Assembly: GCF_000003815.2 (NCBI RefSeq)
Contig: NC_049980.1
Span: 6,412,556-6,476,555, forward strand
Length of the DNA: 64,000 nucleotides
Source: Branchiostoma floridae
Taxonomy: Eukaryota > Chordata > Leptocardii > Amphioxiformes > Branchiostomatidae
Reading direction: 5' to 3'
Part shown: positions 1-10,736 of the stretch, piece by piece
How positions within the stretch are numbered: position 1 is the first letter of the stretch
How the letters are laid out: each line of letters begins with the position of its first letter
Notes under the pieces: generated by a model
Told to the model about the DNA's origin: nothing
Database searches by the model: none
The model's input: the letters and a program-made list of their open reading frames with translations, nothing else
Program-made: the position numbers and the translations under genes

Positions 1-475
1 TTCCTCTGGAACTGCAGGGGCATTTTTGTCAAAATCTTCTAAGGAGGATAATTGAAGAAGGGAATGACAAATTTACATGATATTTGGTATGCAGGTAGCT
101 TAGACAGAGATGCACATCATGAAGTGCAAATTATGCAAATTGACATTTAATGTGCATATCTAATGAGGACAATCTGTATTTGCAGTGTTTCCTTTATAGA
201 ACTCAAATGCATGCAATATATGTAGTTTGTGGCAAAGGAACATTATCAGATACCAATTATGCAAATAAGTCGCATTGATTTGCATGATTAATGCAAAAGT
301 GTCATAATTCATCGATGTGGTAAATGATTGGACAATCAACAAAATGACCAGCGTAGGTTATTTACAGGTGTACATTACTAAGCATAGATTATGCAAATGT
401 CGATGTCATTTACATAATCAGACTATTTCATGGAGATATGAGGTCTCCGAACTCTTGTTGCTACTGTTATCTGAT
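1..475. repeat. Fragment of an AT-rich dispersed repeat
   Basis: This stretch carries repeated 'attatgcaaat' and 'taatttgcat'-like blocks and ends with the phrase 'atgaggtctc(c/t)gaactctt'. The same phrase and blocks occur near 35,000-35,910. It therefore looks like the 3' part of the dispersed repeat described there. The element class is unknown. Confidence 0.5.
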
Positions 476-493
476 GTCTCCAGTTTTCAACAA

Positions 494-690
494 CATTATA
501 TCAAGGAAAACTGAAATCATCAGAACATGGTCCAAGTTTATTAATCTTTCATGTCATCAGTAGAAACATACGGCTGTTTTGTAGCCTGCTATGGGGGCAA
601 TAAAAATCGTATGACGATGTGGAAACTTTTCAAACTCCATTTCAGCTTTATTGCGCATCATAGGACGCCCCCGATGGCTAATTCTGCAAG
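494..690. repeat. Fragment of the Harbinger-like element seen at the window's right end
   Basis: About 190 bp just upstream of the first ankyrin exon resembles 63,535-63,720. Shared phrases include 'ctatgggggcaa' and 'atccatttcagct'-like sequence. It looks like the internal part of the element without its inverted ends. Confidence 0.5.
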
Positions 691-738
691 AATTTGTTGT
701 AACCATTACTTTAACTGTTATGTTATGTTATGTTACAG

Positions 739-837
739 GACGGACGAACGGCCCTACATGAAGCATGCATGGGGGGTTACGACAAGGTTGTGGAGCTGCT
801 CATCGAGAACGGAGCTTGTCTCAATATGACTAGCAAT
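739..837 (+). CDS. Ankyrin repeat exon 1 (visible)
   Basis: The exon follows a 'gttacag' acceptor and ends before 'gtgagg'. It is 99 bp, phase 0 at both ends, and encodes one complete ankyrin repeat: DGRTALHEAC at the start, VVELLIENGA in the second helix. Confidence 0.85.
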
Positions 838-3800
838 GTGAGGACGTAGGCTAACAGCCTATGACAAAGTGTACATTATTAAAGGTTGATGCTTCACTCC
901 AAGATGATTATGGTGACAAAACACCTTTAATCACTCGGTGGTTATAGATCACTGACCAGGCGTTAGGTCCCCGTTAACGCTAGGGAAAAGTCGGTATTCT
1001 CCTTCATTAACTTATGTCGTTGTTGTTGTATTAAAAATAGAAGTTTAGGTTTGTTATTCGTCCAAACAGCCTGACCATGTGATATATCAAAGTTATCCCC
1101 CAATATAATGATCAGACCTGCGTTGTGACATTGCCGTATCTGTCGTGTAACAGGACGGAAACACAGTTCTGCATAAAGCGTGTTTGGGAGGTCATCTCAA
1201 GATTGTGGAGCTTCTCATCAAGAAGGGGGCAGATCTCAATGTGACTGACAAGGTAAGAACCAAACCTAACAACCGAAGATTTAGATTACCAAATGTTAAT
1301 GACCCGTTCCGAGATGATTTCGGTGATAAAACGCCTTTGCTCATTGGTCGGTTATAGATTGCTGATCAGGCGTGAAGTCACCTTACTCGCTGAGGGAAAA
1401 GCCGGCCATGTTGTCCACAGAAAACGGACTTAGGTACAAAGCTCGCTTCAGACCCGTTAGAAAACACTAGGTAAACTATTTTCAAACTTCTACAATCGCT
1501 ACTCACCTACCAAATATCAATGAGATCCATTCACAACTTCGTTCTCTTGCTTTGCTTTTCACAAATGCATGGAATACAATTAAAGCCTGTTGCAGTACCA
1601 TAGTACCAAATGCCAGGTAAACCTTTTTTTCAAACGTGACCTTACTTTCCTGTTGTGTTACAGTTCGGACACAAAGCCCTGCATGACGCGTGTAGGGGAG
1701 GTCATGACAAGGTTGTGGAGCTGCTCATCAAGAACAGAGCTGATCTCAATGTGGCTGACATTGTAAGTACGTAAACTAAAAGCCAATAACAAAGTGCAGA
1801 TTGATTAAAAGTTAATGACCTAGCTCATTCGGCCCACCTTCATAATTTCGAAACGACTTACTGTACGTTCACCAAATTTGCAGGTGATATGCTTTTTAGT
1901 TTTATAATTCCTGAAAATGTATACCATAATGACGTAATATGACGTAATTATCACGTCATTGATTGATTTTATTGGCTAAACGGTGAATTCCGATAATGCA
2001 TAAAGGTTTATTACCCTTTAATGTCTGAAGATGCATCTTTTTTAACATACAACCGTGGAATCCCACAGAAACGGATTACAAACGTGAATGTTTTTGTAAG
2101 AAAATACCAACCAGGAATGAAACTCGAGTGCAAATAAGTTAATAACATCTTTCATCATATTTTGACCAATTACGTAATTAGCATAAATTATATATATATG
2201 TCATATAGCAATCAATAAATGAAAACAAATGTAGTTTAGCAAGAAAATCTTGACATACCATTGTTTAAACCAAAATTTGTGACTTTTGGAAAATATGCCT
2301 TTCAAAAACTCGTTGCCATAGCAACACGAAAAATCATCAACTTACTCTTATTGTTGCCAACAATATTATAGGAAAAGTCATAAAATTTTGTCGTCCTAGC
2401 ACAAGTCGGTCTGAATAGGTTTAACGTTGATATAATACAGCTTATTCGAATAAACACAACGAATTTGGCTGAATCATGTCTCGTCTTTGCATAAAGATGG
2501 AAATTCACAAAATGCAGTAGAACTCTCGGTTATGTTATTACGACTATGTAACCAAAAGAAATTGAGGTTTGTGATAGGTCATAATTGACCAATGCTTATG
2601 GCGTCCTTATTGTATAAACAATAAAGATGAAGGTTCCTGGTTAGTCCACACGGCCTTACCATGTGGTTCTACAAGGCATCCGCTCATTGTAACCATTATC
2701 AAATATGCATAAATTATGCTAATTTCATTGGCCAAAATCCAAGATTGTACCAGATCAAGTATAACTAGCTTCTTATCCCTTAAAATTCGTAACTACCTGT
2801 TATTTTTTCGTAAAAAAAAAGTTCAAATGGGGGCTTTAAAAAATCAAAGTTGGTGGACCCAACTTGCACCTTAAACAAGATGTTAATGTTGCTATTGACA
2901 ACAGAAGTCGTAGCAGACATTATCCTGTTCTCTGCAACTGCTGTTACGTTTTTGTAGCATACCTTGTCATTTTCTGGGAATACCCTTTTTTCATGGTTCC
3001 GGCCAATACAATCGCAATGATGATAATCGTATTTTACGCCTAGATCATTCTCTGAAAATTTAGTGGTCTTATGATAAGCCGATTGAGAGTTATATGAGTT
3101 AAAAGGGGCGGGCCTCAAAAGCCCCTCCCCCTTCAGAGATTGACCCAAAGAGCCCGGTTAATTTGTTTTTCAGGGTGGCGTCACAGCTCTTCATGAAGCG
3201 TGTGGAGGAGGCCATGACAAAGTTGCGGAGCTGCTCATCAGGAACGGAGCCGATGTTAATGTGAATGATAATGTGAGGACTCAAACTAACAACCTATAAC
3301 ACTGTAGATTAATTGAGGGCCATTGACCAGTCCCGGGTGATAACGGTGATTGAACGCCTTTGCTCACTGAGTAGTGGAATATTAGTAAACAGGTTTTAGG
3401 TCATTGTCAACACCGAGGGAAATACGGGCCATTCATTTATATTCATAATACAACTAAATCGATCAGACACGAACGACATGACTTAAGGCGAGGCATGTCT
3501 TAATTATGTGGGCGAAGCCACACATTTAGTATTCTCTACAGATATTCCAACCGGAAATCAGAAAAAATGGAAGCTGTAAACATGCACTCCACGTTTCAAG
3601 CTTTTTGATTGGCTTACAGTCGCACTTTCTCGGTTTTACGTCAGAGGTGAACCTATCAACGCACAGAACACAATCGGCATCGACTTTGATAATAACCAAT
3701 CAGAACTCAGAAAAAATGGAGCTGTCAACATATACTCCGCGTTTCCAGCTTTTTGATTGGGACAAAGTCGCGGACTGTCTCGGGTGTACGCAGAACTGAA

Positions 3801-6800
3801 CCAATCAACGCACAGGACACAAAATGGCATTCGGCATGCAGTTTGACAATACTTTCGCAGCTGAGACGACCAAACAGGCGCTCAAGGAAGAAGTTGCCCG
3901 CCATGGAATGAACGAGATTGATAAATTTTCACACAAAAACGTTATCTTCAGAAAATTGGAACTTGGAATCTTGCAAATTCAACGGTGAACGGACGTGTTC
4001 ACGCAACGCAATACATTTGTATACCTGTTAAAACGTGTGCTTGTAACATGTTGTTGCACTGGCTCAGTGGTATTATTCACTCGTGGTAAACCAATGCTCC
4101 GGGATCGAATCCGTGGACAGATAATGTTTTTTTAATTTTTTTTTCTTTTTGCTGCATTTTCGCGAAAATGTTGCCTTTATTGTTGCTTCTTTTCTTGCTA
4201 TTTTTGCTTTCTTTTCCCTTCGCCCACATCCTGCATTTTTTTTCCAAAATGTTGCCTTTCTAGTTTATATAAAGATTGAAACTGAATCTTGCAAATGTTT
4301 TATTGCACTGTTAAAACAAGCCAAAGACATTCAAATGACACAGAACCCCTTCTTATGTCATGATATTATCCAGAATTTTCGCCTTTATTGATACAGGTCT
4401 GTATTATTGGTCGATCACTAACAATATAATAGTTGTGTCGTATGGCTGTATAACAATGAGAAATCTTGATCAGTGAATGGTCACACTTAACCCATGCTTA
4501 TGACGTTTTGGTTGTATAACCAATAGAAATGGCGGTTTGTGATTGGTCACAACAGCCTGACCACGTGATATTGCAAGAGGTATTGCAAGATTTGATTAAA
4601 CCTGCGTTTTACCTGTTGTATTACAGGACGAAAACACAGCTCTGCACAAAGCGTGTAGAAGAGGTCATGAAAAGGTGGTGGAGCTGCTCATCAAGAGCGG
4701 AGCTTGTCTTAATGTGATTAACGTGGTAAGAGAATTGTTAACGGACACAATGATGTGATTTCCCATACCTTGGCCGCGATAACGTTCGAGACGGGTGTTC
4801 CGGACAGGGTGATAATTTCCCGTATCACACAGGCTTCTTTGTTGTATCATACATCCTTTTTGAGTAGTTTTGCAATTAAATCAGTGTTTTCCAACCTATG
4901 CATGACTTAAATAAGATACGACACGGTGTATTCCGTATCACCCTCGGTTCCAGCCCTCCCGCGGGTCGCGAATCGCTCGCTCGACGGCCGAATGCGCAGT
5001 CGGGCTGGTACTTCGGGTGATACGGAATACACCGTGTTGTATTCTATATTTATGAGCACATGATCAAATCTGTGCTGTAACCATTGCTTTAATTGTTGTG
5101 TTACAGATCGGAGACACAGGTCTGCATGACGCGTGTAGAGGAGGTCATGACAAGGTTGTGGAGCTCCTCATCAAGAACAGAGCTGATCTCCGTGTGATTA
5201 TTAAGGTAAGATCGTTATATGTTAAGAGTCATTGCACGAGAAATAACAAATGTCTCCATGCGTTACATGCCAATTTTGATTTCAATGAATCATTTGTTTA
5301 CAGCTGCTTGGATGGAGAAATTTGTGATGTAGATCCAGTTAGGTTAATAGTCTAATTCGGGATTTGTTGATTTCAAGTTTCATAGACTACATTTTTCCAG
5401 GAGCCCTCTACATGGCAGATGTCTGCGNNNNNNNNNNNNNNNNNNNNNNNNNNNNNNNNNNNNNNNNNNNNNNNNNNNNNNNNNNNNNNNNNNNNNNNNN
5501 NNNNNNNNNNNNNNNNNNNNNNNNNNNTCATTTATCTAAGTTAATGGGAAAGTAGGCTACAGAAACTTTTAATCAGCTCACCGCCAATCACAGGGCCCAA
5601 ACAGCCGCTAGTACCTCACTCCACACCAGCAACGAAAAAAAATGGTCGGATTTCAGATTTGAAAATAAGCATGTGGCTTATAGAGAAATGAAGCTTGTTG
5701 CGTGTGTAGGTTCAGTCTCTATGAAAAGCACAAAAAAAAATGTGCTAGGAATATTGTTAATTGCACGTTAATTTGACCTTGCTTTTTTTCTGACGGGCTT
5801 CCAAGGGTTTTGTTATCTTAAAATCAGGTAAGTCACTCATGAAATAGCCAAGACCAAATTGAAATAAGTAAATCTCAAGAATATTTGACACTGACCTCTG
5901 ACCTCTCAGCTACATGACCTGACCTCTCAAGTACATTACTTTTACTTTTAGAATAATGTATAGCGGTAGTATTTACTTTAGGTTTGAGTATATCTTTCGG
6001 TTGTAGGTCAGGTTTAAGTGATGTTAAGGTGTAAATAGTCTGAATGTACTGTATTAATGTTATTTTATATAATGTGTATGTCTTACGTGTTTTACTCCAG
6101 GAAGACTAGTGATGCAGAATTGTACTCACTAATGGGGTCATTTGAATAAACAATAAACAAGAGGACATATAATTATACCTGTCAAACTCATTCGATCAAA
6201 AAATGACTCGTATTTGTTATTCATTTTAGGACTGCAAGAGCCCAAACTTAACGGAATATGTTGCAGGACTGGGAAAAGGTACACAGTTATTGTTGAAGGT
6301 AGGTTATGTAGTTATTCATTACTGGCCCACTGTGAACTACATATGAGAATCACAACTCTTATCGTTAGTATTATTTCCCTTCAAGCGGAATTTCATAAGT
6401 TTGTACCACGACATCACCTATCACCTTCTTCAGTAAGATACATACCACACGCACGGATCAACAAGATGTACCTTGGTACTTTCACGGCAAAGGAAATATA
6501 TACAGAGAGAATACTCTTCTCCCTTGTTTGTGCTGAACAAATGAAAGGAGTATATCTTAAAATTTTACTCTAATGGTCCTGTTTAAAAGGTTGCACCAGA
6601 GCATTGAAATGAATAAGAAGGCTAATACGTTGCAATGGAAAGAAGGTCATACCAACAGATCACATGAAACAGCTTAGTCTTTGACTAACCCATCAACCTG
6701 CAGACAGAAACACGGAAGCATGCGGAGTACAACGAGCTGATCTACTCCACGGGGTCTAAGAAGGGGACAACAGTCAAGCTGTTTCTCTGTGGAGATGGGC

Positions 6801-9800
6801 AGGTCGGTAAAACATCTCTGGAAGCCATTCTAGAAAAGGTAAGGATGAGGACAATGACATATCATTCCATCAACTCATTCCTTTTTCATGACTTGATTAG
6901 TTTTCTTTTTCTAAACGATAACAAAACGATCTAATCTCGACGATAAGTAATGGCAAATACGATTTTTCCAGACCGGCTTCCTTGAAAGAATTGTGTGGAA
7001 TGTCAGGTCCTGGTACAAAATGCATACGGGGGACGTCTTCAACCCAACCCCAGGAGTTAATGTGTCAAGGAAGGATGTGCTGGGAATCGGAAGACTTAGC
7101 GTGCATGACTTCGCAGGACAGGCGCAGTTCTACGTCACACACGCCATGCTGCTCCGCACCACTAACGCCATCTTCCCTGTCGTCTACAAAATCACAGATG
7201 GTGAGGACGAACAAAAACGGCAGGTAGGAAACATTGTAGAAAAAATCACTTGATGAAAGTTTGCATTTCAAAGGCTGGTTAAAAAGATTTTGTAGAAAAC
7301 CATAAGCTTTTTACTAAAGCTACGTAAACGTGTACAACTTCTTTTTCTTGTCAATGGTAGGAAAAAAGATGTAACAGATGGTATTAACCATTTATACGTC
7401 ACTGCAAGGTTTGAGCTGAGAGTGAACCTTTGTTTTGTTCGTTTATTTATTTTGCACAACAAAGTGATAATAGATACAGAAAAGAATGTATAAAACAGTT
7501 GCAGGAGGAGGTGAAAACCTTAACGGTTTATGCTTTGCCCTCCACCTTTAACCACACAGTCCTCACCTTTAACTACACAGTCCTCCGTCATCACGATAGG
7601 GTATATCAACAAATGTCATCGCCCATGTAAATGTTAGGCAAATACAAAAGAATTGAAATATATTTGCAATTCTTCGCTTCCAGATCCACGGCTGGCTGAG
7701 TTTCATCCACTGCAGTAACGCAGACCCCACCAACAAACCCCGGATCGTCCTGATCGCCAGTCATGCGGACAAGCTACAGGACCAGGAAGCAGGTCAGCTG
7801 ATTGTTGACGATTACTCTAAGGAAGTTCATTGCATCCAGACGGCAGGTTTGATCTACAAGCGGTAATAGTTGTGTAATGAATAAATGAATATCAGCCTTG
7901 TTCTTTGTGTTTTTAGGTCTCCATCGAGCCACGGCTCTGGTGGAGCACTACAGGAAACTATTCCAGGAGGCACTGATTGTGTCGCAGGAGGTTTTCCTGA
8001 TCAACTGCCTGAAAGCGGGGTCGTCTGAGATACAGCGGCTGAGAGAGGTGTTGTCAGAATTCAGGGACGATTTGCTAGAGGTAGGGACCATGGTGTTTCT
8101 CTATATAGTAATATTGCATCTCTGCTGTGAAGAACATGGTTATTGGTACAACGATTTATATTACACTTAAGTGTTACCTTAATTGTAATCAAAGGCGGTT
8201 CATCTCGTGCACGTGACCATTACTGTCTACGAAAACAATAGTGTCTGTGGTTGATATACTAATTACACTCTCTTATCTTTTGTTTACAAAAACAGTGATT
8301 TATCTGTCCGTTCATGAAGCTTGACGGCACCTTGAGGTGTTAAAAATTGGCAGCTTAAAGGCAATTCGGATGGATCAATGTCAGTCACAAAATATACAAA
8401 ATGTTGAGACCCCATATAGATAGGAAACATCTATTCTATCTGCTTGCTATTATCATGCAGGGACAATGCACATTAAGTATCCCCTTGGATACGAGCGATA
8501 ACTGCACTGTTGTTGTTGAAACTTATTCCGTGATATTAGCTTCATTAAGTTGGTAAATGAGCAAATAATTGTCATACGTATCAACCTTACCCAGTAACTT
8601 CTCGCAGCGAAAAATTTGATAATCATATGTATCATGCCGTCCCAGTTCATGACGGGGGTACTGGGTCTCCAGACTGTTGTGTTGCTTGCTTACGTTCAAA
8701 GTTCTAAATATCCCTTTATAATGCCTCGCTTAAATGCTAATGAAAGCATGAAATATCGACTGTGCTCAGTATAGACGAAGGTCTTTGCGTTTGAAATTCA
8801 GGATAACCTGTTCGATTAAAAAAATATAACATTATTTGTATGCAAATAACAGCAAAGACCGGAGGTTCCCAAGGTCTGCGTTCGATTGCTAGGAGAAATT
8901 GAATGTTGGAGGAAGGAGAGGAAGACGTTCCCAGTGATGGGATGGCAGGACTACTTGGCCTCTATGGAGCATGCTACTTACGGCACTGTCAAGGAACGTA
9001 TTGTACAACTGGCGACATCTTACCTACATGATGAAGGAGAGGTGAGGCTATCTTGCCACTTTGAATGTGATATACATGGTTATTGTTAATGTTATTTGTA
9101 TTTGTTAAACCAGTAACAGCTCGAGATTAAAACTCAAATTGTTACTTAAAATTTTAGCGGAAGCGCTATATGAGTTGAACTTTATCTTCATTCGAAGAAT
9201 GATTCAATATTTTATTTAGATCATCTACCTTCGCCACGAAACCGACTCGTTGGTAGTGCTGGACCTCCAGTGGCTGTTCACATCCGTGTTCGGATCTCTA
9301 CTCGCCCCGGACAACTTCGGCAAGATAATTGACAAGATAAATCGGACTGCCGAGGACCATGTCACACTGGAGGAGCTCACCAGTGTCTTCAGTGCAGCTG
9401 CCGACATCCCTCTGCTAATCAAACTCCTCCAGGACTTCCAGCTCTGCCACACGTACGACGGTCGCACCTTCATCCTCCCAAGCCTGCTGCAGCAGGAGAT
9501 GGAAAAGACGGCGTGGTCTCCTGTGTCCAGCAATGCTATCTACTTCGGCCTGCAGATTCGATGCCGTACGGAGATCGACAGCTTCTCTTGTGACCTGTTC
9601 CCGCGGCTGCAGACGCTGCTGATGCAGGCGCACCCGGGCAAGCTCAGTCGGCCTCTCCTGTGGAAGGACAGCGCCAAATGTACTGATGGGGAGGCCGGAG
9701 CACTGCTGCAGATCACACAAGACAAGAGGCAGCTCAACATCTTCGTCCGGAGCACGAGAGGTATCAGGGAACATTGCACATCTCTCATGGACCTGCTGAA

Positions 9801-10735
9801 GGACATGACGTACCGCCTGCTGCACGAGACCAGCCCCGGAGCCAGGTCACGGGACATGGTTCTCAGCACCCTGGATCTCCTGGAACACAGACCGAATCCT
9901 CACGCCTACAGCAGGGAAGAGGTGGAGGCGGCGGCAGCAAAGGGTGAGAACCTCGTCCATCCTCAGAGGAACGTCCCGGAGAGAGTCAAGGATCTCCTGT
10001 TGCATCTTGGCAGCCTGAAAGGTGAGTTTAATTATCGTTATGGTTCAAGCACAAGTTGCATAAATTGAATGAGATAAAGAATGTTGTTTACGGATTCCGA
10101 TTCTAAAGCAAGTGTAGATGAGCATGAAGTGTTTTTCGTCTCCACTTTTTAGCAATCTTGTAATCTTGTGTCTCCACCTTTTGGTACTCTTGTAATGTTG
10201 TGTTTCCACCTTTTGGTAATCTCGTAATCTTGTGTCATTTGAATTGTTTTTTTTTTTTATTAATCAAGCAGAAATTCGTTTATCCATGTTTCATTACAAT
10301 CACTTGTGTGAACCCCGTTCAATAGTTTTAAGGTAATATATTATGTGATCCTGGTGGTCCTGGTCATTTGAGTTTCCTGTTTGTGTCCAATTGTGTAATA
10401 TTATTGAAGATGATTTGCAGCTACATTTTCCCCTTACGATAGGCATGCTGGGACGGGTAGCCCAGAAGAGGCCGGAGCTAGTGGAGACCCTACGTCACAT
10501 CAACCCCATCCTAGACCACCTCCGCGCTGATGACGTCATCAACTTGGACGAGAACGACCGCATCCGGGCGGCCAGAACTCCCCAGGATGCAGCGCGCGAG
10601 CTGCTGGACATCCTGGAGGCCAAAGGTGAAAGGGCATGTGTCAAGTTTCACTCAGTCCTTAAGACATGTGATAAATATGCTGCAAGCCTACTAGTGGAGG
10701 AACAAATGTCTGAGGAGGGGGCTGCAGCAAATTAA
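739..10735 (+). CDS. Ankyrin-Roc-COR-CARD protein (ROCO family), 5' end outside window
   Basis: I assembled this multi-exon gene by joining exons at AG/GT borders with matching phases: 739-837, 1154-1252, 1664-1762, 3174-3272, 4627-4725, 5107-5205, 6230-6278, 6708-6838, 6972-7223, 7684-7846, 7917-8080, 8853-9041, 9220-10021 and 10443-10735. The sum is 878 codons plus stop. Residues 1-198 (from the first visible exon) are six ankyrin repeats. Residues from about 235 form a Roc GTPase with P-loop GDGQVGKTS (243-251), DFAGQ (304-308) and SHAD (368-371). A COR-type region follows to about 781, and a CARD occupies roughly 788-868. Roc-COR proteins are GTP-binding signalling scaffolds, and CARDs recruit caspases or adaptors, so a cytosolic immune or death-signalling role is the likely inference. 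The start codon and any earlier exons are not visible. A gap at 5,428-5,527 could hide another ankyrin exon. I cannot name an orthologue. Confidence 0.85.
1154..1252 (+). CDS. Ankyrin repeat exon 2
   Basis: This is a 99-bp phase 0-0 exon between 'aacag' and 'gtaaga'. It encodes DGNTVLHKAC...IVELLIKKGADLNVTDK, a canonical ankyrin repeat including the GADLN turn. Confidence 0.87.
1664..1762 (+). CDS. Ankyrin repeat exon 3
   Basis: This is a 99-bp phase 0-0 exon between 'gttacag' and 'gtaagt'. It opens FGHKALHDAC, so the usual Thr of the TALH motif is Lys here. The rest (VVELLIKNRADLN) is canonical. Confidence 0.85.
1763..3173 (+). other. Intron between ankyrin exons 3 and 4
   Basis: This is 1.4 kb of AT-rich intron. 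I see no coding exon, RNA gene or recognisable element here, only a short 'tatatatata' tract near 2,190. Confidence 0.6.
3174..3272 (+). CDS. Ankyrin repeat exon 4
   Basis: This is a 99-bp phase 0-0 exon between 'tttttcag' and 'gtgagg'. It encodes GGVTALHEAC...AELLIRNGADVNVND, the closest of the six to the ankyrin consensus. Confidence 0.87.
3548..3830. repeat. Two-copy tandem repeat, about 150 bp per unit
   Basis: Two diverged units follow each other. Each runs through 'tcagaaaaaatgga', 'agctttttgattgg', an acidic GC-richer block, and 'atcaacgcacag(a/g)acaca'. The second unit starts near 3,697. The region lies in the intron after ankyrin exon 4 and holds no supported gene. Confidence 0.65.
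4055..4125 (+). repeat. tRNA-like sequence, probable SINE head or tRNA relic
   Basis: An A-box-like 'tggctcagtgg' is followed about 35 bp later by a B-box-like 'gggatcgaatcc', the normal RNA polymerase III spacing. A poly-T-rich tract starts right after it. The flanks do not form a proper acceptor stem, so I call it a tRNA-derived repeat and not a working tRNA gene. Confidence 0.5.
4627..4725 (+). CDS. Ankyrin repeat exon 5
   Basis: This is a 99-bp phase 0-0 exon between 'attacag' and 'gtaaga'. It encodes DENTALHKACRRGHEKVVELL and then a Gly-Ala-Cys turn, with Cys in place of the usual Asp. Confidence 0.86.
4915..5044. mobile_element. GC-rich inverted-repeat MITE, copy 1
   Basis: Two arms of about 28 bp face each other. 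The left is 'acacggtgtattccgtatca' preceded by 'gatacg', and the right is its near-perfect reverse complement. They enclose a CpG-rich core of about 70 bp. A second copy lies at 47,538-47,671. No transposase is encoded, so this is a non-autonomous element or a palindromic repeat. Confidence 0.7.
5107..5205 (+). CDS. Ankyrin repeat exon 6
   Basis: This is a 99-bp phase 0-0 exon between 'gttacag' and 'gtaaga'. It encodes IGDTGLHDAC...VVELLIKNRADLRV and closely resembles exon 3. It ends in phase 0, matching the phase-0 start of the Roc-linker exon at 6,230. A 100-bp gap lies in the intron between them. Confidence 0.85.
5428..5527. other. Assembly gap (100 N)
   Basis: This is a fixed-size run of N in the intron between ankyrin exon 6 and the Roc-linker exon. 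The true length is unknown, and one or more ankyrin exons could be missing here. Confidence 1.
6230..6278 (+). CDS. Linker exon before the Roc domain
   Basis: This is a 49-bp exon between 'cattttag' and 'gtacac', entering in phase 0 and leaving in phase 1. It encodes DCKSPNLTEYVAGLGK and joins in frame to the P-loop exon. It has no recognisable motif of its own. Support comes from the phase match and the splice sites. Confidence 0.65.
6708..6838 (+). CDS. Roc GTPase exon with P-loop
   Basis: The acceptor at 'cagacag' is chosen over the AG four bases earlier because only it keeps phase with the previous exon. The exon encodes a first strand, VKLFLC, followed by the Walker A/G1 motif GDGQVGKTS. 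It ends in phase 0 before 'gtaagg'. Confidence 0.85.
6972..7223 (+). CDS. Roc GTPase exon with G3 motif
   Basis: This is an 84-codon exon, phase 0 at both ends. LSVHDFAGQAQFYVTHAMLL is typical of Roc domains, with DxxGQ as the nucleotide-binding G3 motif, followed by a hydrophobic strand (IFPVVYKIT). The downstream donor is 'caggtagg'. Confidence 0.9.
7684..7846 (+). CDS. Roc GTPase exon with G4-like motif
   Basis: This exon starts IHGWLSFIHC and contains RIVLIASHADK, the Roc version of the G4 (N/T-KxD) motif. Two donors give the same phase: one after 7,846 (used here) and one after 7,792, which would remove 18 residues. The sequence alone does not decide between them. Confidence 0.75.
7917..8080 (+). 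CDS. Roc C-terminal / COR linker exon
   Basis: The acceptor is 'gtttttag' and the donor 'gaggtaggg'. The exon encodes an amphipathic helical stretch (HRATALVEHYRKLFQEAL, then VFLINCLKAGS) at the Roc-COR border. It enters with two bases and leaves in phase 0. Confidence 0.85.
8081..8852 (+). other. Intron between Roc-C and COR exons
   Basis: This is 772 bp of intron, and I see no repeat family or exon in it. Confidence 0.6.
8853..9041 (+). CDS. COR domain exon 1
   Basis: This is a 63-codon exon, phase 0-0, from 'ataacag' to 'gtgagg'. It encodes a helical segment (VRLLGEIECWRKERKTFPVM...) ending YLHDEGE. In ROCO proteins this kind of sequence precedes the IIYL strand of COR, which is exactly what the next exon starts with. 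The polypyrimidine tract of the acceptor is weak. Confidence 0.78.
9220..10021 (+). CDS. COR domain exon 2 (large)
   Basis: This is a 267-codon exon with strongly coding-like GC-rich composition. It starts IIYLRHETDSLVVLDLQWL, the typical COR core (unliganded strand followed by 'LDPQWL'-like helix). It continues with a winged-helix-like segment (LIKLLQDFQLCHTYDGRTF) and a larger alpha/beta tail up to the linker before the CARD. It leaves in phase 1. Confidence 0.93.
10443..10735 (+). CDS. C-terminal CARD exon
   Basis: The acceptor 'ttttccccttacgatag' joins in phase to the COR exon. The product has the six-helix CARD pattern: RPELVETLRHINPILDHL, then DDVINLDENDRIRAARTPQ, then ARELLDILEAKG and FHSVLKTCDKYAASLL. 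Reading through a potential donor at 10,626 completes helices 5-6 and ends EEGAAAN-stop. That is why I prefer this end over a spliced alternative exon at 10,905. Confidence 0.85.
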
Positions 10736-10736
10736 A
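10731..10736 (+). terminator. Candidate polyadenylation signal of the ROCO gene
   Basis: An ATTAAA overlaps the stop codon region. A canonical AATAAA occurs only much later, at 12,510. Which one is used cannot be told from the sequence. Confidence 0.25.

Noticed and set aside
9415-9869. Minus-strand frames opposite the COR exon
   Set aside because: They are shadows of a strongly coding + strand exon, with no motif or splice support.
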